A stretch of 19,547 bases of DNA from Planctomycetaceae bacterium (GTDB taxonomy: Bacteria; Planctomycetota; Planctomycetia; Pirellulales; Pirellulaceae): NCBI GenBank assembly GCA_002702965.1, contig PADE01000018.1, forward strand, positions 62,756 to 82,302, in the 5' to 3' direction. This document shows, in pieces, positions 7,443 to 15,014 of the stretch; the stretch's first letter is position 1; each line of letters starts with the position of its first letter. A program made the position numbers and the translations under genes. Under the pieces are notes generated by a model. That model ran no database searches. It saw nothing but the letters and a program-made list of their open reading frames with translations, and was not told the DNA's origin.

Positions 7443-8240
7443 CTAACTACCTGGCGTTGAAACGGCGAGGTGCCAAACAAGGGCGACGATTCCCAACGGC
7501 ACGCACCACCAGGCAAACCAAGATAGACGTCCGGCTTCCAGCCACTTTAAGAGCCATCTCAGTGCTAGTATGCCGACAGAGAATGCGACAAGCGCACCGA
7601 CCGCCAGGTTGAGCAACGGCGTAGTAGTGCGAGCATTTTGCATCAGGTCAACGGCTTGTAATACGCCGGCACCTGCGATCACGGGGATTGCCAGAAGGAA
7701 CGAGAAGTCAGCGCTGGCACGACGGTCCGTTCCGAGCCATAACGCGGTGGCAATAGTCGTTCCACTGCGAGAGAGCCCCGGAAGAACCGCGGCCGATTGA
7801 CCGAGTCCGATTAGAAACGCGCTTCGATAAGAAAGGGTTTGGAGTCCGTTCTTTCCCACGGTGAGTCGCGACGTGGCGAGCAAAATCACTCCGGTAACGG
7901 TCAACAGAATGCCCGCCACAATCGGATTTGTGAGGGCCGTTTCGAAGAACCGTTTGAACGGGTATCCGACAACGATCGCGGGCAGCGTACCGACGGCTAG
8001 TAGCCGCAGTGTTCGCCGATCTTCCCTAATCATTGTCCCGATGCGGCGCCGGTAGAACACTAAAATCGTCAGTAGAGTTCCCAGATGGAGTACCACGTTG
8101 ACTTCAATCAGATTTAGATTTGAGTCAGTGTTCTCTAGCAAAACGGATTCGAGTAGAACTAGGTGACCGCTCGAACTGACAGGTAGGAACTCCGTGACTC
8201 CCTGTAGGGTGGCTAGAAGTAGCATCTGCCAGAGTTCCAT
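7443..8240 (-). CDS. uppP: Undecaprenyl-diphosphatase (UppP/BacA)
   Basis: Removes a phosphate from undecaprenyl diphosphate to recycle the lipid carrier used for peptidoglycan and surface glycan synthesis; the enzyme is an inner-membrane protein. Both family motifs are present, numbered from ATG 8240: LQGVTEFLPVSSSGHL (12-27, with Glu17 and His26) and PGLSRSGTT (154-162, with the essential Arg158). The rest is a run of hydrophobic helices, and 265 residues is the normal length. The frame opens at 8270, but ATG 8240 is preceded by AAGGAGAG at an ideal 8-base spacing and gives the standard N-terminus MELWQMLLLATLQG. The gene is separated from the small membrane protein gene upstream by 277 bases without recognised content, so it probably has its own promoter. 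Confidence 0.96.
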   Translation of the reverse strand: MELWQMLLLATLQGVTEFLPVSSSGHLVLLESVLLENTDSNLNLIEVNVVLHLGTLLTILVFYRRRIGTMIREDRRTLRLLAVGTLPAIVVGYPFKRFFETALTNPIVAGILLTVTGVILLATSRLTVGKNGLQTLSYRSAFLIGLGQSAAVLPGLSRSGTTIATALWLGTDRRASADFSFLLAIPVIAGAGVLQAVDLMQNARTTTPLLNLAVGALVAFSVGILALRWLLKWLEAGRLSWFAWWCVPLGIVALVWHLAVSTPGS

Positions 8241-8517
8241 CGCCGCGCTCTCCTTGATGGAAACGATCAATGATGGGGAAAGACTCGTCGCGCTCCCGTA
8301 AGCGATTGTGCGCTGCTAGATTGGATGGTCAGCCCCTATTCTGCAACGCCACGGAAAAAGCGAAACAACACGCTTAGCACTTCGGGTCGAATGAACCAAT
8401 CCGGGAAAGTGGGAGCGCTTGAGCAATCGCGGTGCGACATGCGCCTCGCGTCTCAGATGGTTGCCGGTTTGGGTACGGGTAGATTCGGAAGATCGCGAAC
8501 AGCGATTCGCGGCTGTG

Positions 8518-8874
8518 TCAACGCCGCGTGCGATCGGGATTGGTGACGACACGTTTGTTTTCCGACTCAGCGGGCGGTGACGGTGATTCGGTCGAAATTG
8601 GTTCACTGTAGTCGTCAACATCCGGCAGTAGGGTGTCGTGGTCTTGGAGACCGTCACCGAAGTCGAGATCGACATCTGTTTCGATGACAAGTTCTGTCTC
8701 TACGTCCGGAGTCGCCAACTCCATGTCAAGCTCTCCGCCAAGTTGTTGCTGCCAGATCCAGAAACACGCTCCCAGCATCGCAGCGCCACAGAGCAGGCCA
8801 AACAAGGTTCCCAGCACCGCCGCAAATGCCCTGAAAAACCAACCAAAATACCCCAGACGCCGCTGCTCGGCCAT
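8518..8874 (-). CDS. Small membrane protein with acidic tail, unknown function
   Basis: A 118-residue protein. A basic, aromatic N-terminus (MAEQRRLGYFGWFFR) leads into one long hydrophobic, Gly/Ala/Cys-rich segment at about 16-41. A strongly acidic tail follows (about 48-105, rich in Asp, Glu, Thr and Pro) and it ends with a short basic stretch (NPDRTRR). By the positive-inside rule the acidic tail is probably periplasmic. ATG 8874 is chosen because AAGGAG lies eight bases upstream; an upstream ATG at 8895 in the same frame has no such site. I do not recognise a family. It sits upstream of uppP on the same strand and divergent from the sigma factor relic. Confidence 0.72.
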   Translation of the reverse strand: MAEQRRLGYFGWFFRAFAAVLGTLFGLLCGAAMLGACFWIWQQQLGGELDMELATPDVETELVIETDVDLDFGDGLQDHDTLLPDVDDYSEPISTESPSPPAESENKRVVTNPDRTRR

Positions 8875-9054
8875 GAGTTTCACTCCTTGTTGCATGAGTC
8901 GACACCGCGAATCGATGTCGCGTCGGACGTAGTTTGCGGAAAACGGTCACTTGCGCATATACCAATTGAAAATTAACTCTAGTGGGGGGCAGCGGACGAA
9001 TCTCACGGTTCTCGTCGCTAGCAACCACGCGGTCGTATCGGCGTCTGTTTTGGG

Positions 9055-9693
9055 ATGGTTCGATTGAGCGAGCCGCCGCGGCTCTCAGAAATGCGGGATT
9101 CCCCCGATTCCATGGAATCCGATCCCGATGTTCGCTGGATGATGGCGGTTCAACGAGACGGCGCAGCCGCGTTCGAGAAATGGGTGTATCGGTACCAGCG
9201 GCGGTTGAGTTTCCTCCAGGCGAAGTTGGTTGGCGATCGAGAACAGGCTCACGACCTTACCCAGGCGGTTCTCTTGCGCGTATTGCGAGCGAGGAAGAAG
9301 CATCAGCCGCGGCCAAGTTCTGGTCTCGGTTGTTTACGAGCGTCAACGATGTCACCGACAATGCCTGGTGCACGACGGTTTTCGTTTCAACTCAGTCAAG
9401 GAGAATCACCCACTGGCGCGACTGGGCAGTTGTCTACGGCGAGCGGCATGAGTTCGTCGTGTGTGCTCGATCGTGCGGAGGAAGTGACACTGGTACGAGA
9501 GGCGATTTCATCACTGAACGAATGACAACGGGCGGCCTTTGTGCTCTGCAACTTCGCGGGTATGAGCTACACGGAAATTGCGCGGACAATGTCAACGACG
9601 CCCAAAGTGGTCAAGCCATTGCTTGCAGGGCGCGGTAATCTCCGTTTGTCGCTGGGACACTACGTCCGCGAGGGGGCACCGCTTCCTGCATAG
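9055..9693 (+). pseudogene. Decayed ECF-type RNA polymerase sigma factor
   Basis: Sigma region 2 is readable from 9055 in one frame: DPDVRWMMAVQRDGAAAFEK, RYQRRLSFL, LVGDREQAHDLTQ, LLRVLRARKKHQP. At about 9310-9314 the match moves to another frame (AAKFWSRLFTSVNDVTDNAW, compare the ECF pattern AKFSTWLFTIANNVA), which implies loss of one base. The original frame resumes somewhere between 9365 and 9430 (LDRAEEVTLVREAISSLNE) and meets TGA at 9523-9525, where ECF proteins have the Arg of an ER/QR motif (CGA to TGA). Beyond the stop, region 4 continues in the same frame: QRAAFVLCNFAGMSYTEIAR, TTPKVVKPLL, up to TAG at 9691-9693. At least two frame breaks and one nonsense change make it a pseudogene unless the assembly is wrong. 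No anti-sigma factor gene is adjacent. Confidence 0.85.
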
Positions 9694-9749
9694 CAGGGTC
9701 AGCATATGCTCGGACCATGGACGGCTCGAGCAAAGCTCCGAATTCAGAG

Positions 9750-9770
9750 AGCCGATCGCATCGGCTTTAT
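9750..9770. terminator. Bidirectional terminator hairpin between the sigma relic and ispD
   Basis: AGCCGAT, loop CGC, ATCGGCT make a perfect 7-base stem at 9750-9766. On the plus strand TTTAT follows, as in a short intrinsic terminator. On the minus strand the hairpin begins immediately after the ispD stop codon (TAA at 9769-9767), and its tail is T-poor. Its position between two converging genes suits a shared terminator. Confidence 0.55.
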
Positions 9771-10507
9771 CGCCAATGATCGTCGTCAAAGGGGTGTGCT
9801 GGCCCCTGGCGTTTGGCTCTGGGGAGGATCTTGAGTACCTCCGCGGCCAACCTCAGATCGTCTTGAGTAGTGATTTTCATGTTCTGCGGCGATCCTGGAA
9901 CGACCGTGACGGCGTGGCCGATGTGCTCGACGAGCTGAGCTTCGTCGGTGACAGTTGAGGCTTGGGAGTGTTCAGCGAAGGCTTTAACCAATAATTCACG
10001 GCGAAAGACCTGAGGCGTTTGGGCTTCCCAGAGATTGGCCCGTGAGACCGTTTCTTGGATCTGATGATCGCTTTCCACACGCTTTAATGTGCTGGTAACG
10101 GGGACTCCTAGGATCGCTGCTCCGGTTTTTTCAGCCGCAGCAAACACTGCATCGATCCACTTGCTTGCGATGCAGGGACGTACCGCATCATGGATTGCCA
10201 CAAAGTCGACATCATCACGTATTTGTTTGAGTGCATTGGCAACCGAGTCCGCGCGTTTTCCACCACCCTCCACGACATCGATGCCTAGAATGACGACGTT
10301 AGCGGAGAATTTCGCGTCGAAGAGAGATCGGTCTTCGGGAGAAATAACCACGATTAGTTGTTTCACGTCAACGCGGTTAACAAATTTCTCAACGGTGTGC
10401 AGCCAAACTGCGCGGTCCGCCAATGGAGCGAATGGTTTCTTGTAGTGTTGATCGCGAAATCGTTCGCTCTTTCCAGCCGCCGGTAGGATGACCCCAAATG
10501 TAGACAT
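9767..10507 (-). CDS. ispD: 2-C-methyl-D-erythritol 4-phosphate cytidylyltransferase (IspD)
   Basis: Joins CTP and methylerythritol phosphate to give CDP-methylerythritol, the third step of the MEP isoprenoid pathway; a soluble cytoplasmic enzyme. The nucleotide-binding N-terminus PAAGKSERF (9-17) with Lys24 is present, then GGGKRADSVANAL (81-93), AIHDAVRP (104-111), a TPQVF segment (164-168) and the substrate-binding VPGSPQNMKITTQDDL (203-218). The length of 246 residues is slightly longer than usual because of a charged tail (RAKRQGPAHPFDDDHWR). AAGGA lies upstream of ATG 10507 at a somewhat long spacing. IspF is not adjacent. The gene follows the dehydrogenase gene on the same strand after a 209-base gap, so it may be transcribed separately. 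Confidence 0.95.
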   Translation of the reverse strand: MSTFGVILPAAGKSERFRDQHYKKPFAPLADRAVWLHTVEKFVNRVDVKQLIVVISPEDRSLFDAKFSANVVILGIDVVEGGGKRADSVANALKQIRDDVDFVAIHDAVRPCIASKWIDAVFAAAEKTGAAILGVPVTSTLKRVESDHQIQETVSRANLWEAQTPQVFRRELLVKAFAEHSQASTVTDEAQLVEHIGHAVTVVPGSPQNMKITTQDDLRLAAEVLKILPRAKRQGPAHPFDDDHWR

Positions 10508-10716
10508 AGTCGGTGGTTCCTTATCAGCGCGCTGCCCTGACGCCGAGTGGCTCAGGAATACGGATGGTTTGTGTTAGACGTCGAAGTTGCGAGAGTAGCA
10601 CCGGGATGGACCATGCCACGAGAGCGCAGGAAGTCGTTCTATCGAGGTAACGCTTCGGTCTCACTCGCCGTGGTTGTAGACATTCGTTCAGCTCCCCCCT
10701 TTAGGCAGCGCACGGT

Positions 10717-11778
10717 TCAGAGGTGTTCGATTACACGGCTTCCCATGTCGACGGTGCTCATGGTCCCGCCCAGGTCCAACGTTTTGTGTCCCGCGGCGAG
10801 GGTTCGTTCAACGGCGTCTCGAATTTGGGAGGCCGCCTCCGATAATCGAAGATGATCGAGCATGAGAGCAGCGCTAAGGATCGCAGCGATGGGATTGGCA
10901 ATTCCCTGCCCCGCGATGTCAGGCGCTGAACCGTGAACGGGTTCGAACATGGAAGGAAAGCGTCTCTCCGGATTGGTGTTCGTACTTGGTGCTAATCCTA
11001 ATCCGCCGCCGATGATTCCTCCCAGATCGGTTAACAGATCACCGAATAGGTTGGAGGCGACGACGACATCGAACTGGGCTGGATTACGCACAAAGTTCAT
11101 AACCGCGGCATCGCAGTGCTGGCGGTTTGTTGCGACGTCGGGGAAATCGGGCGCCAGTTCTTCCAGAATCTCGTCCCAAAGTACGTAGGCGTACCGCTGC
11201 GCATTTGACTTGGTGACCATTGTCAATCGACTCCGCCGGGTGCGCGCCAACGCGAATCCGAATCGCAGGATCCTCTCGACACCGCGCCGGGTGTGAATCG
11301 CTGTCTGTACGGTGATCTCATCCGGCTGTCCACGTCTCATCCGCCCGCCATTGTCGACGTATTCGCCCTCGGAATTTTCGCGAATCACGACGAGATCGAT
11401 GTCTCTTGGCCCTTTTCCTGAGAGGATTGGGTTCAGCCCAGGGTACAGCCGCGAAGGTCGAACGCACGCGTACTGATCGAATCTCTGACGTATCTGTACC
11501 AGAGGCGCTAACGTGATGTGATCCGGAATTCCCTCGGGCCAACCGACCGCTCCCAATAGGATCGCGTCAAACGGACGCAAAAGGTTGAGAAAATCGTCAG
11601 GAACGACTTTGCCGTGTTCATTCCAGTGATTTACTCCCCAGTCAAAGGTCGTCTTTTCTAGGTGAAAACCGAGTCTGGTTTCGAGCGTTTCCAGCACGCG
11701 AACTGCTTGGGTCGTCACCTCGGGGCCGATTCCGTCACCGGGGTACAGGGCCACTTTATGTGTGGGAGTATCACTCAT
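10717..11778 (-). CDS. Isocitrate/isopropylmalate dehydrogenase family, tartrate/D-malate dehydrogenase-like
   Basis: An NAD- and metal-dependent decarboxylating dehydrogenase of 353 residues. Conserved family segments are ALYPGDGIGPEV (10-21), IRENSEGEY (132-140), the catalytic lysine in TKSN (189-192), Asp223, ASNLFGDLLTDLGG (241-254, metal-binding Asp247 and Asp251) and EPVHGSAPDIAG (279-290, cofactor site). PDHITLAPLVQIRQRFDQY and RENSEGEY resemble the tartrate dehydrogenase/D-malate dehydrogenase branch (TtuC, DmlA) more than LeuB or Icd, so oxidation of a 2-hydroxy diacid such as D-malate or tartrate is my best guess. 3-Isopropylmalate is the alternative. The start overlaps the stop of the upstream membrane protein gene in ATGAGTGA, which indicates translational coupling. 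A 209-base gap without recognised content separates it from ispD. Confidence 0.9.
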   Translation of the reverse strand: MSDTPTHKVALYPGDGIGPEVTTQAVRVLETLETRLGFHLEKTTFDWGVNHWNEHGKVVPDDFLNLLRPFDAILLGAVGWPEGIPDHITLAPLVQIRQRFDQYACVRPSRLYPGLNPILSGKGPRDIDLVVIRENSEGEYVDNGGRMRRGQPDEITVQTAIHTRRGVERILRFGFALARTRRSRLTMVTKSNAQRYAYVLWDEILEELAPDFPDVATNRQHCDAAVMNFVRNPAQFDVVVASNLFGDLLTDLGGIIGGGLGLAPSTNTNPERRFPSMFEPVHGSAPDIAGQGIANPIAAILSAALMLDHLRLSEAASQIRDAVERTLAAGHKTLDLGGTMSTVDMGSRVIEHL

Positions 11779-12211
11779 GTCGGGTTAAGTGTGTGCCTTT
11801 TCCGTTGTGTTTAGGAGTCTGAAGTCGGTACAGCTCTTTTTCGAGCGACCGCCGCTCAGCGAGCATGGTGTCGCGCAGGTTTTGATCGTACGCCCTAGTG
11901 GCGAGAAAATCGACTCCCGCCAACACAATGATCCAAAACACAAGTAGGACCACGCAAAACCAGTAGATCCCGAACCACAGTGGTTTAACGATCCAGATAC
12001 CACCAAGCATCGCGAACCCGACGATGCTGATGCTGATGTTGGTATGCAAGCGTCTTCGGCGTTGGCGGAAGAAGTACGTCCAGTCTGTGTCGCTGATGTC
12101 ATGACGCTTGTGTCTACGCCAGGAGCGTTCGGTACTCCACGTCAACAGGGCGGAAACGCCGATCAGCAACACACCAAAGCCGGAAATCGTCCAGGAACTG
12201 GCTGCTTCCAC
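11771..12211 (-). CDS. Membrane protein with three predicted helices, unknown function
   Basis: A 146-residue protein with hydrophobic segments at about 8-25 (SGFGVLLIGVSALLTW), 56-74 and 78-102 (FGIYWFCVVLLVFWIIVLAG). A highly basic stretch follows the first helix (RSWRRHKRHD) and another precedes the second (FFRQRRRRLH), which fits a cytoplasmic loop. The tail is a charged, probably cytoplasmic helix (MLAERRSLEKELYRLQ). The start is GTG 12211, nine bases after the stop of the peptidase gene. Its end overlaps the dehydrogenase start by eight bases. The tight packing suggests one transcript of three genes. I do not recognise a family. Confidence 0.78.
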   Translation of the reverse strand: MEAASSWTISGFGVLLIGVSALLTWSTERSWRRHKRHDISDTDWTYFFRQRRRRLHTNISISIVGFAMLGGIWIVKPLWFGIYWFCVVLLVFWIIVLAGVDFLATRAYDQNLRDTMLAERRSLEKELYRLQTPKHNGKGTHLTRHE

Positions 12212-12220
12212 GAATGGCTT

Positions 12221-13234
12221 TCAGTTTTTCAAGGGCAGAGTTTCGTCTACATGCTGTAACCACTCGAGCACAACCCACCCTACTTTGGCAAGAGAGAGTG
12301 GAGAGCACTTGTCGGGCGTATCCGCTGATGTATGCCAATAGTTTCGCCCACGCCGGGGATAATCAAAGTCGATGATGTCGCACGCAGGAATTCGGGCGAT
12401 GTTGTGTAATGGCAGATGGTCGTCGCGAATTTCGTGGCCGGTGCGCTGGTGAAATTCACGGACTTGTAATCGACGTGCCGTGGCCCAGATGTCGTCGACG
12501 AGTGGGCGCGTGTCATGCCACTTCCAACTGTTTTTCTCCTTGTAGATTTGTAGTTCTCGGTCGCCAACCATGTCGAGCAGCACGGCCCATTGGTAGCGAT
12601 ATTCGGGGGGATCTGCGCGGTACATTTCGGCAAAGTGAGTAGAGCCGAGGAAAAACTCACCTCGATCCTCAGGGAAAATAAACTCTTCCGCGTCAAAAAA
12701 GACAAAGTCTACTCCATATCGACTCTGTAGAGTCGACATGTGGCGACCCAGTTCACAGAGCAAGGCAACACCGCTGGCGCCGTCATTTGCACCGATGAAG
12801 ATCCCACGCCGATTGATAGGATCCTCGTCGGGATAGGGGCGGGTGTCGTAATGCGCGCAGAGTAAGATGCGGGCTCGGCGCTCGGGGTGCCATTGAACGA
12901 CCAGATTTGTGAGGCCAACTCGACTTCCATTGACGGGGTGGCGTATGCTCCATTCCTGTCGGTCGATCTGCTTGGCACCCAAGCGGGTGAAGTGCTGAGT
13001 AAGAAAAAGCTGCTGTTTTTGCATGCCAGGCGAACCGCTGAGACGGCGCCCGAAGTCGCAAATCGTTTTTAAGTAGCCAAAGGCTTGTTGTCCGTCGACA
13101 GGAATATCGGAGAGTTTTGGTCGGCGACTCAGCGCAACGTTATTCCCGTCGATTACCACGACGGCACCGCAGAGCACCGCGGCGCCGCAACAAGCCGCCG
13201 TGACGAATGTTATCTTGCGATCAAACCCTCGCAT
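12221..13234 (-). CDS. M28-family zinc peptidase, glutaminyl-peptide cyclotransferase-like
   Basis: A membrane-anchored or exported zinc enzyme of 337 residues. An N-terminal hydrophobic segment (about 9-28) acts as signal peptide or anchor. The M28 metal ligands are visible: H128 in CAHYD, D151 in GANDGASG, the acidic pair in FFDAEE (183-184), D221 in LLDMVGD, and H301 in YWHTSADTPDKC. The stretches DHLPLHN (272-278) and IPACDIIDFDYP (282-293) are characteristic of glutaminyl cyclases and their bacterial relatives. It may therefore be either an aminopeptidase or a cyclase forming N-terminal pyroglutamate; sequence reading alone does not decide. It is the first gene of a three-gene unit with the small membrane protein and the dehydrogenase. 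The ribosome binding site before ATG 13234 is weak. Confidence 0.9.
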   Translation of the reverse strand: MRGFDRKITFVTAACCGAAVLCGAVVVIDGNNVALSRRPKLSDIPVDGQQAFGYLKTICDFGRRLSGSPGMQKQQLFLTQHFTRLGAKQIDRQEWSIRHPVNGSRVGLTNLVVQWHPERRARILLCAHYDTRPYPDEDPINRRGIFIGANDGASGVALLCELGRHMSTLQSRYGVDFVFFDAEEFIFPEDRGEFFLGSTHFAEMYRADPPEYRYQWAVLLDMVGDRELQIYKEKNSWKWHDTRPLVDDIWATARRLQVREFHQRTGHEIRDDHLPLHNIARIPACDIIDFDYPRRGRNYWHTSADTPDKCSPLSLAKVGWVVLEWLQHVDETLPLKN

Positions 13235-13603
13235 GAATCGTCGCTCTCGGATGCAGTAGGAACGAAAAAGGTGTGAACGAGTTCAACGGAACGTAGTTGT
13301 GGCGATAAGTCTTTCGTTGCCGGCCTGAGCACACGACCGGGTCTGTATTCCTTGGCCTACCGGAGAGACAACTAGTCCACGTTGTAGTCGGGAGCGTGTT
13401 TGTCGGTCATCGCTACGGAGGGAAAAACTAGGTTTGATCGTCACATCGACCCGCACTCAAGTCGACGAGCCGCTCTGTGTTTCAATCATCATGCCTGACT
13501 CGTTAACGGTTCGTATTCTAGGACAAGGGTCGGTGCTCCGAAAGGCAAGTCTGAGTCGGCGGCGGACGTGTTTGCAATGGCCGGATGGCATTGACCGGCA
13601 CAA
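13235..13603. other. Divergent intergenic region, no gene recognised
   Basis: Lies between the M28 peptidase gene (leftward) and the DNA methyltransferase gene (rightward). The open frames here are short and do not look like proteins. No tRNA-like fold, repeat array or mobile element remnant was seen. It must hold the promoter of the three-gene peptidase unit, but I could not choose a convincing one. Confidence 0.4.
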
Positions 13604-13632
13604 TTGACGGTGCTGGGCCTGTGTGGCATAAC
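13604..13632 (+). promoter_or_regulatory. Sigma-70-like promoter candidate for the DNA methyltransferase gene
   Basis: TTGACG (13604-13609, five of six to the -35 consensus) is followed after exactly 17 bases by CATAAC (13627-13632, four of six to the -10 consensus). Transcription would begin near 13639 and leave a leader of about 30 bases. A CACTC/GAGTG inverted repeat (13634-13652) lies at or just upstream of that start. A GCGGAG ribosome binding site follows, six bases before ATG 13669. The last base of the -10 box is atypical, so this is only a candidate. Confidence 0.38.
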
Positions 13633-13668
13633 CCACTCGCCGAAACGGAGTGAATTGCGGAGCTGCGG

Positions 13669-14535
13669 ATGGGACGATCGCTTGAGCTTCTAGACCAGAT
13701 TCTCTGCGGGGACGCAGCCGACGTTGTTGCCAAACTCCCGGCGAACATCGCGGATGCCATTGTTACGAGTCCTCCTTATTTTCGCCAACGCGATTACCGT
13801 GAAGCGCAGCAATTAGGAGCAGAGCACACGCCGCACGACTATGTGAATCGCTTGATAAGTGTCTTCAAAGAGTGTCGCCGGGTGTTGAAGCCGTCCGGCA
13901 CAGCGTGGATTGTATTGGGCGATAAGTACGACCGCGGCGAACTGTTGGGGATGCCCTGGCGAGTCGCGTTGGCAATGAAAGACGACGGTTGGATCTTGCG
14001 CAGCGATGTGATTTGGCAAAAACCGAATGCCATGCCGTCATCGGTAAAAACACGGCCTACTACCGAACACGAATACGTCTTCTTTTTCACGCGGTCGCGG
14101 GAGTACTATTACAACGCGGACGCGATTCGTGAACCGCACGTGACATTTACGGAAAAGAGCAAGATGCGGGGTGGACGCGCGCATTTGTTCCGCAGGTCGA
14201 GTACTCCTGAAAAGGGCAAGAACCGTGGCAATTCGAATCTCCACGACGCCCGATGGGATCAGGCATTTCATCCACGCGGTCGTAATAAGAGGACCGTGTG
14301 GTCGATCCCCTTGTCCAAGTTTCGCGATGCACATTTTGCGGTGTTCCCCGAAGCGCTCGTCGAGACTTGCGTCCTAGCGGGGACACCTGAGCGAGGTGTT
14401 GTGCTGGATCCTTTTGTTGGTAGCGGGACCACAGCGCTGGTCGCACAACGTTTGCGTCGTCGCTATATAGGGATTGACTGTGTTTCTGATTATTGCGAGA
14501 TGGCCCGACGTCGTCTGGCGCAGGCAGACCGGTGA
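13669..14535 (+). CDS. Orphan DNA methyltransferase, TSPPY type (N4-cytosine or N6-adenine)
   Basis: A DNA modification enzyme of 288 residues. The catalytic motif IV is TSPPYFRQRDY (33-43), near the N-terminus, and the SAM-binding motif I, LDPFVGSGTTALVA (246-259), is near the C-terminus, so the domains are in the beta-class order. Between them are PTTEHEYVFFFTRS (130-143) and a basic stretch (about 160-210) that probably holds the target-recognition part. SPPY is more common in N4-cytosine enzymes, but N6-adenine enzymes can also carry it. The start ATG 13669 has GCGGAG six bases upstream. No restriction endonuclease, specificity subunit or mobile element is adjacent, so it looks like an orphan with a possible regulatory or mismatch-marking role. 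Nothing in the gene stands out by eye as foreign. Confidence 0.9.
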   Translation: MGRSLELLDQILCGDAADVVAKLPANIADAIVTSPPYFRQRDYREAQQLGAEHTPHDYVNRLISVFKECRRVLKPSGTAWIVLGDKYDRGELLGMPWRVALAMKDDGWILRSDVIWQKPNAMPSSVKTRPTTEHEYVFFFTRSREYYYNADAIREPHVTFTEKSKMRGGRAHLFRRSSTPEKGKNRGNSNLHDARWDQAFHPRGRNKRTVWSIPLSKFRDAHFAVFPEALVETCVLAGTPERGVVLDPFVGSGTTALVAQRLRRRYIGIDCVSDYCEMARRRLAQADR

Positions 14536-15014
14536 TATCTCCACCCGGTGAAGTCAATGCGGGAGCAACTCGGCACCGGCGAGACGTTGTCATTGATAAA
14601 CCCGCTTGGTGTTGGGGTGCTGGACGGCCGTGTTGCTTGGGTGGTATGCGTTCCGATTGAGAGGGTTGTGGGTGATCGGCTGGGTTTGCCGAACGCGTGC
14701 GGTTCTAGTCGGCAGCGCTGCGAAACCAGCGGTGAACGGGTGTTTCACGCTGTCCCGTTCCCTCGGTCTTGCGTATAATTGGAAGGGCGCCGCCTGGCCG
14801 GAAAACAAATCGGCTGTGTCTGCCGCCAAGGGAGGTGGCGGGTCTTGTCTTCATCGCTTTCGGATTCTGATTGCCTGGTTTCGGATTGGCTTTCTGGTAG
14901 TCATTCATGCTGCGGTGATGAAACCAAGGGGTTGTGATCTTCGGCATAACTCGGCACTTCGTCTAGAGACACCGATGGTCGTGCCGGACTATTGCCGTAA
15001 ATGGGGAGAGAACA
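14536..15014. other. Intergenic region upstream of the cytochrome/DUF1570 gene
   Basis: No gene is recognised. A TATAAT hexamer at 14774-14779 (in TTGCGTATAATTGG) is a perfect -10 box pointing to the downstream gene, but its -35 region (TGTCCC at 14751-14756) is poor and it would leave an untranslated leader of roughly 230 bases. The first part is unusually rich in G and T. An open frame from 14606 to 15169 overlaps the downstream gene in another frame and lacks protein character. Confidence 0.35.

Noticed and set aside
9051..9075. A GGTTCGATT string resembling a tRNA T-loop
   Set aside because: No acceptor stem, anticodon arm or D-arm can be built around it; it lies at the start of the sigma factor relic.
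8982..9638. A 218-codon plus-strand frame across the sigma factor region
   Set aside because: Only a short piece of it (about 9312-9370) matches a sigma factor; the rest is Arg/Ser-rich noise. It is one frame of the decayed gene, not a protein of its own.
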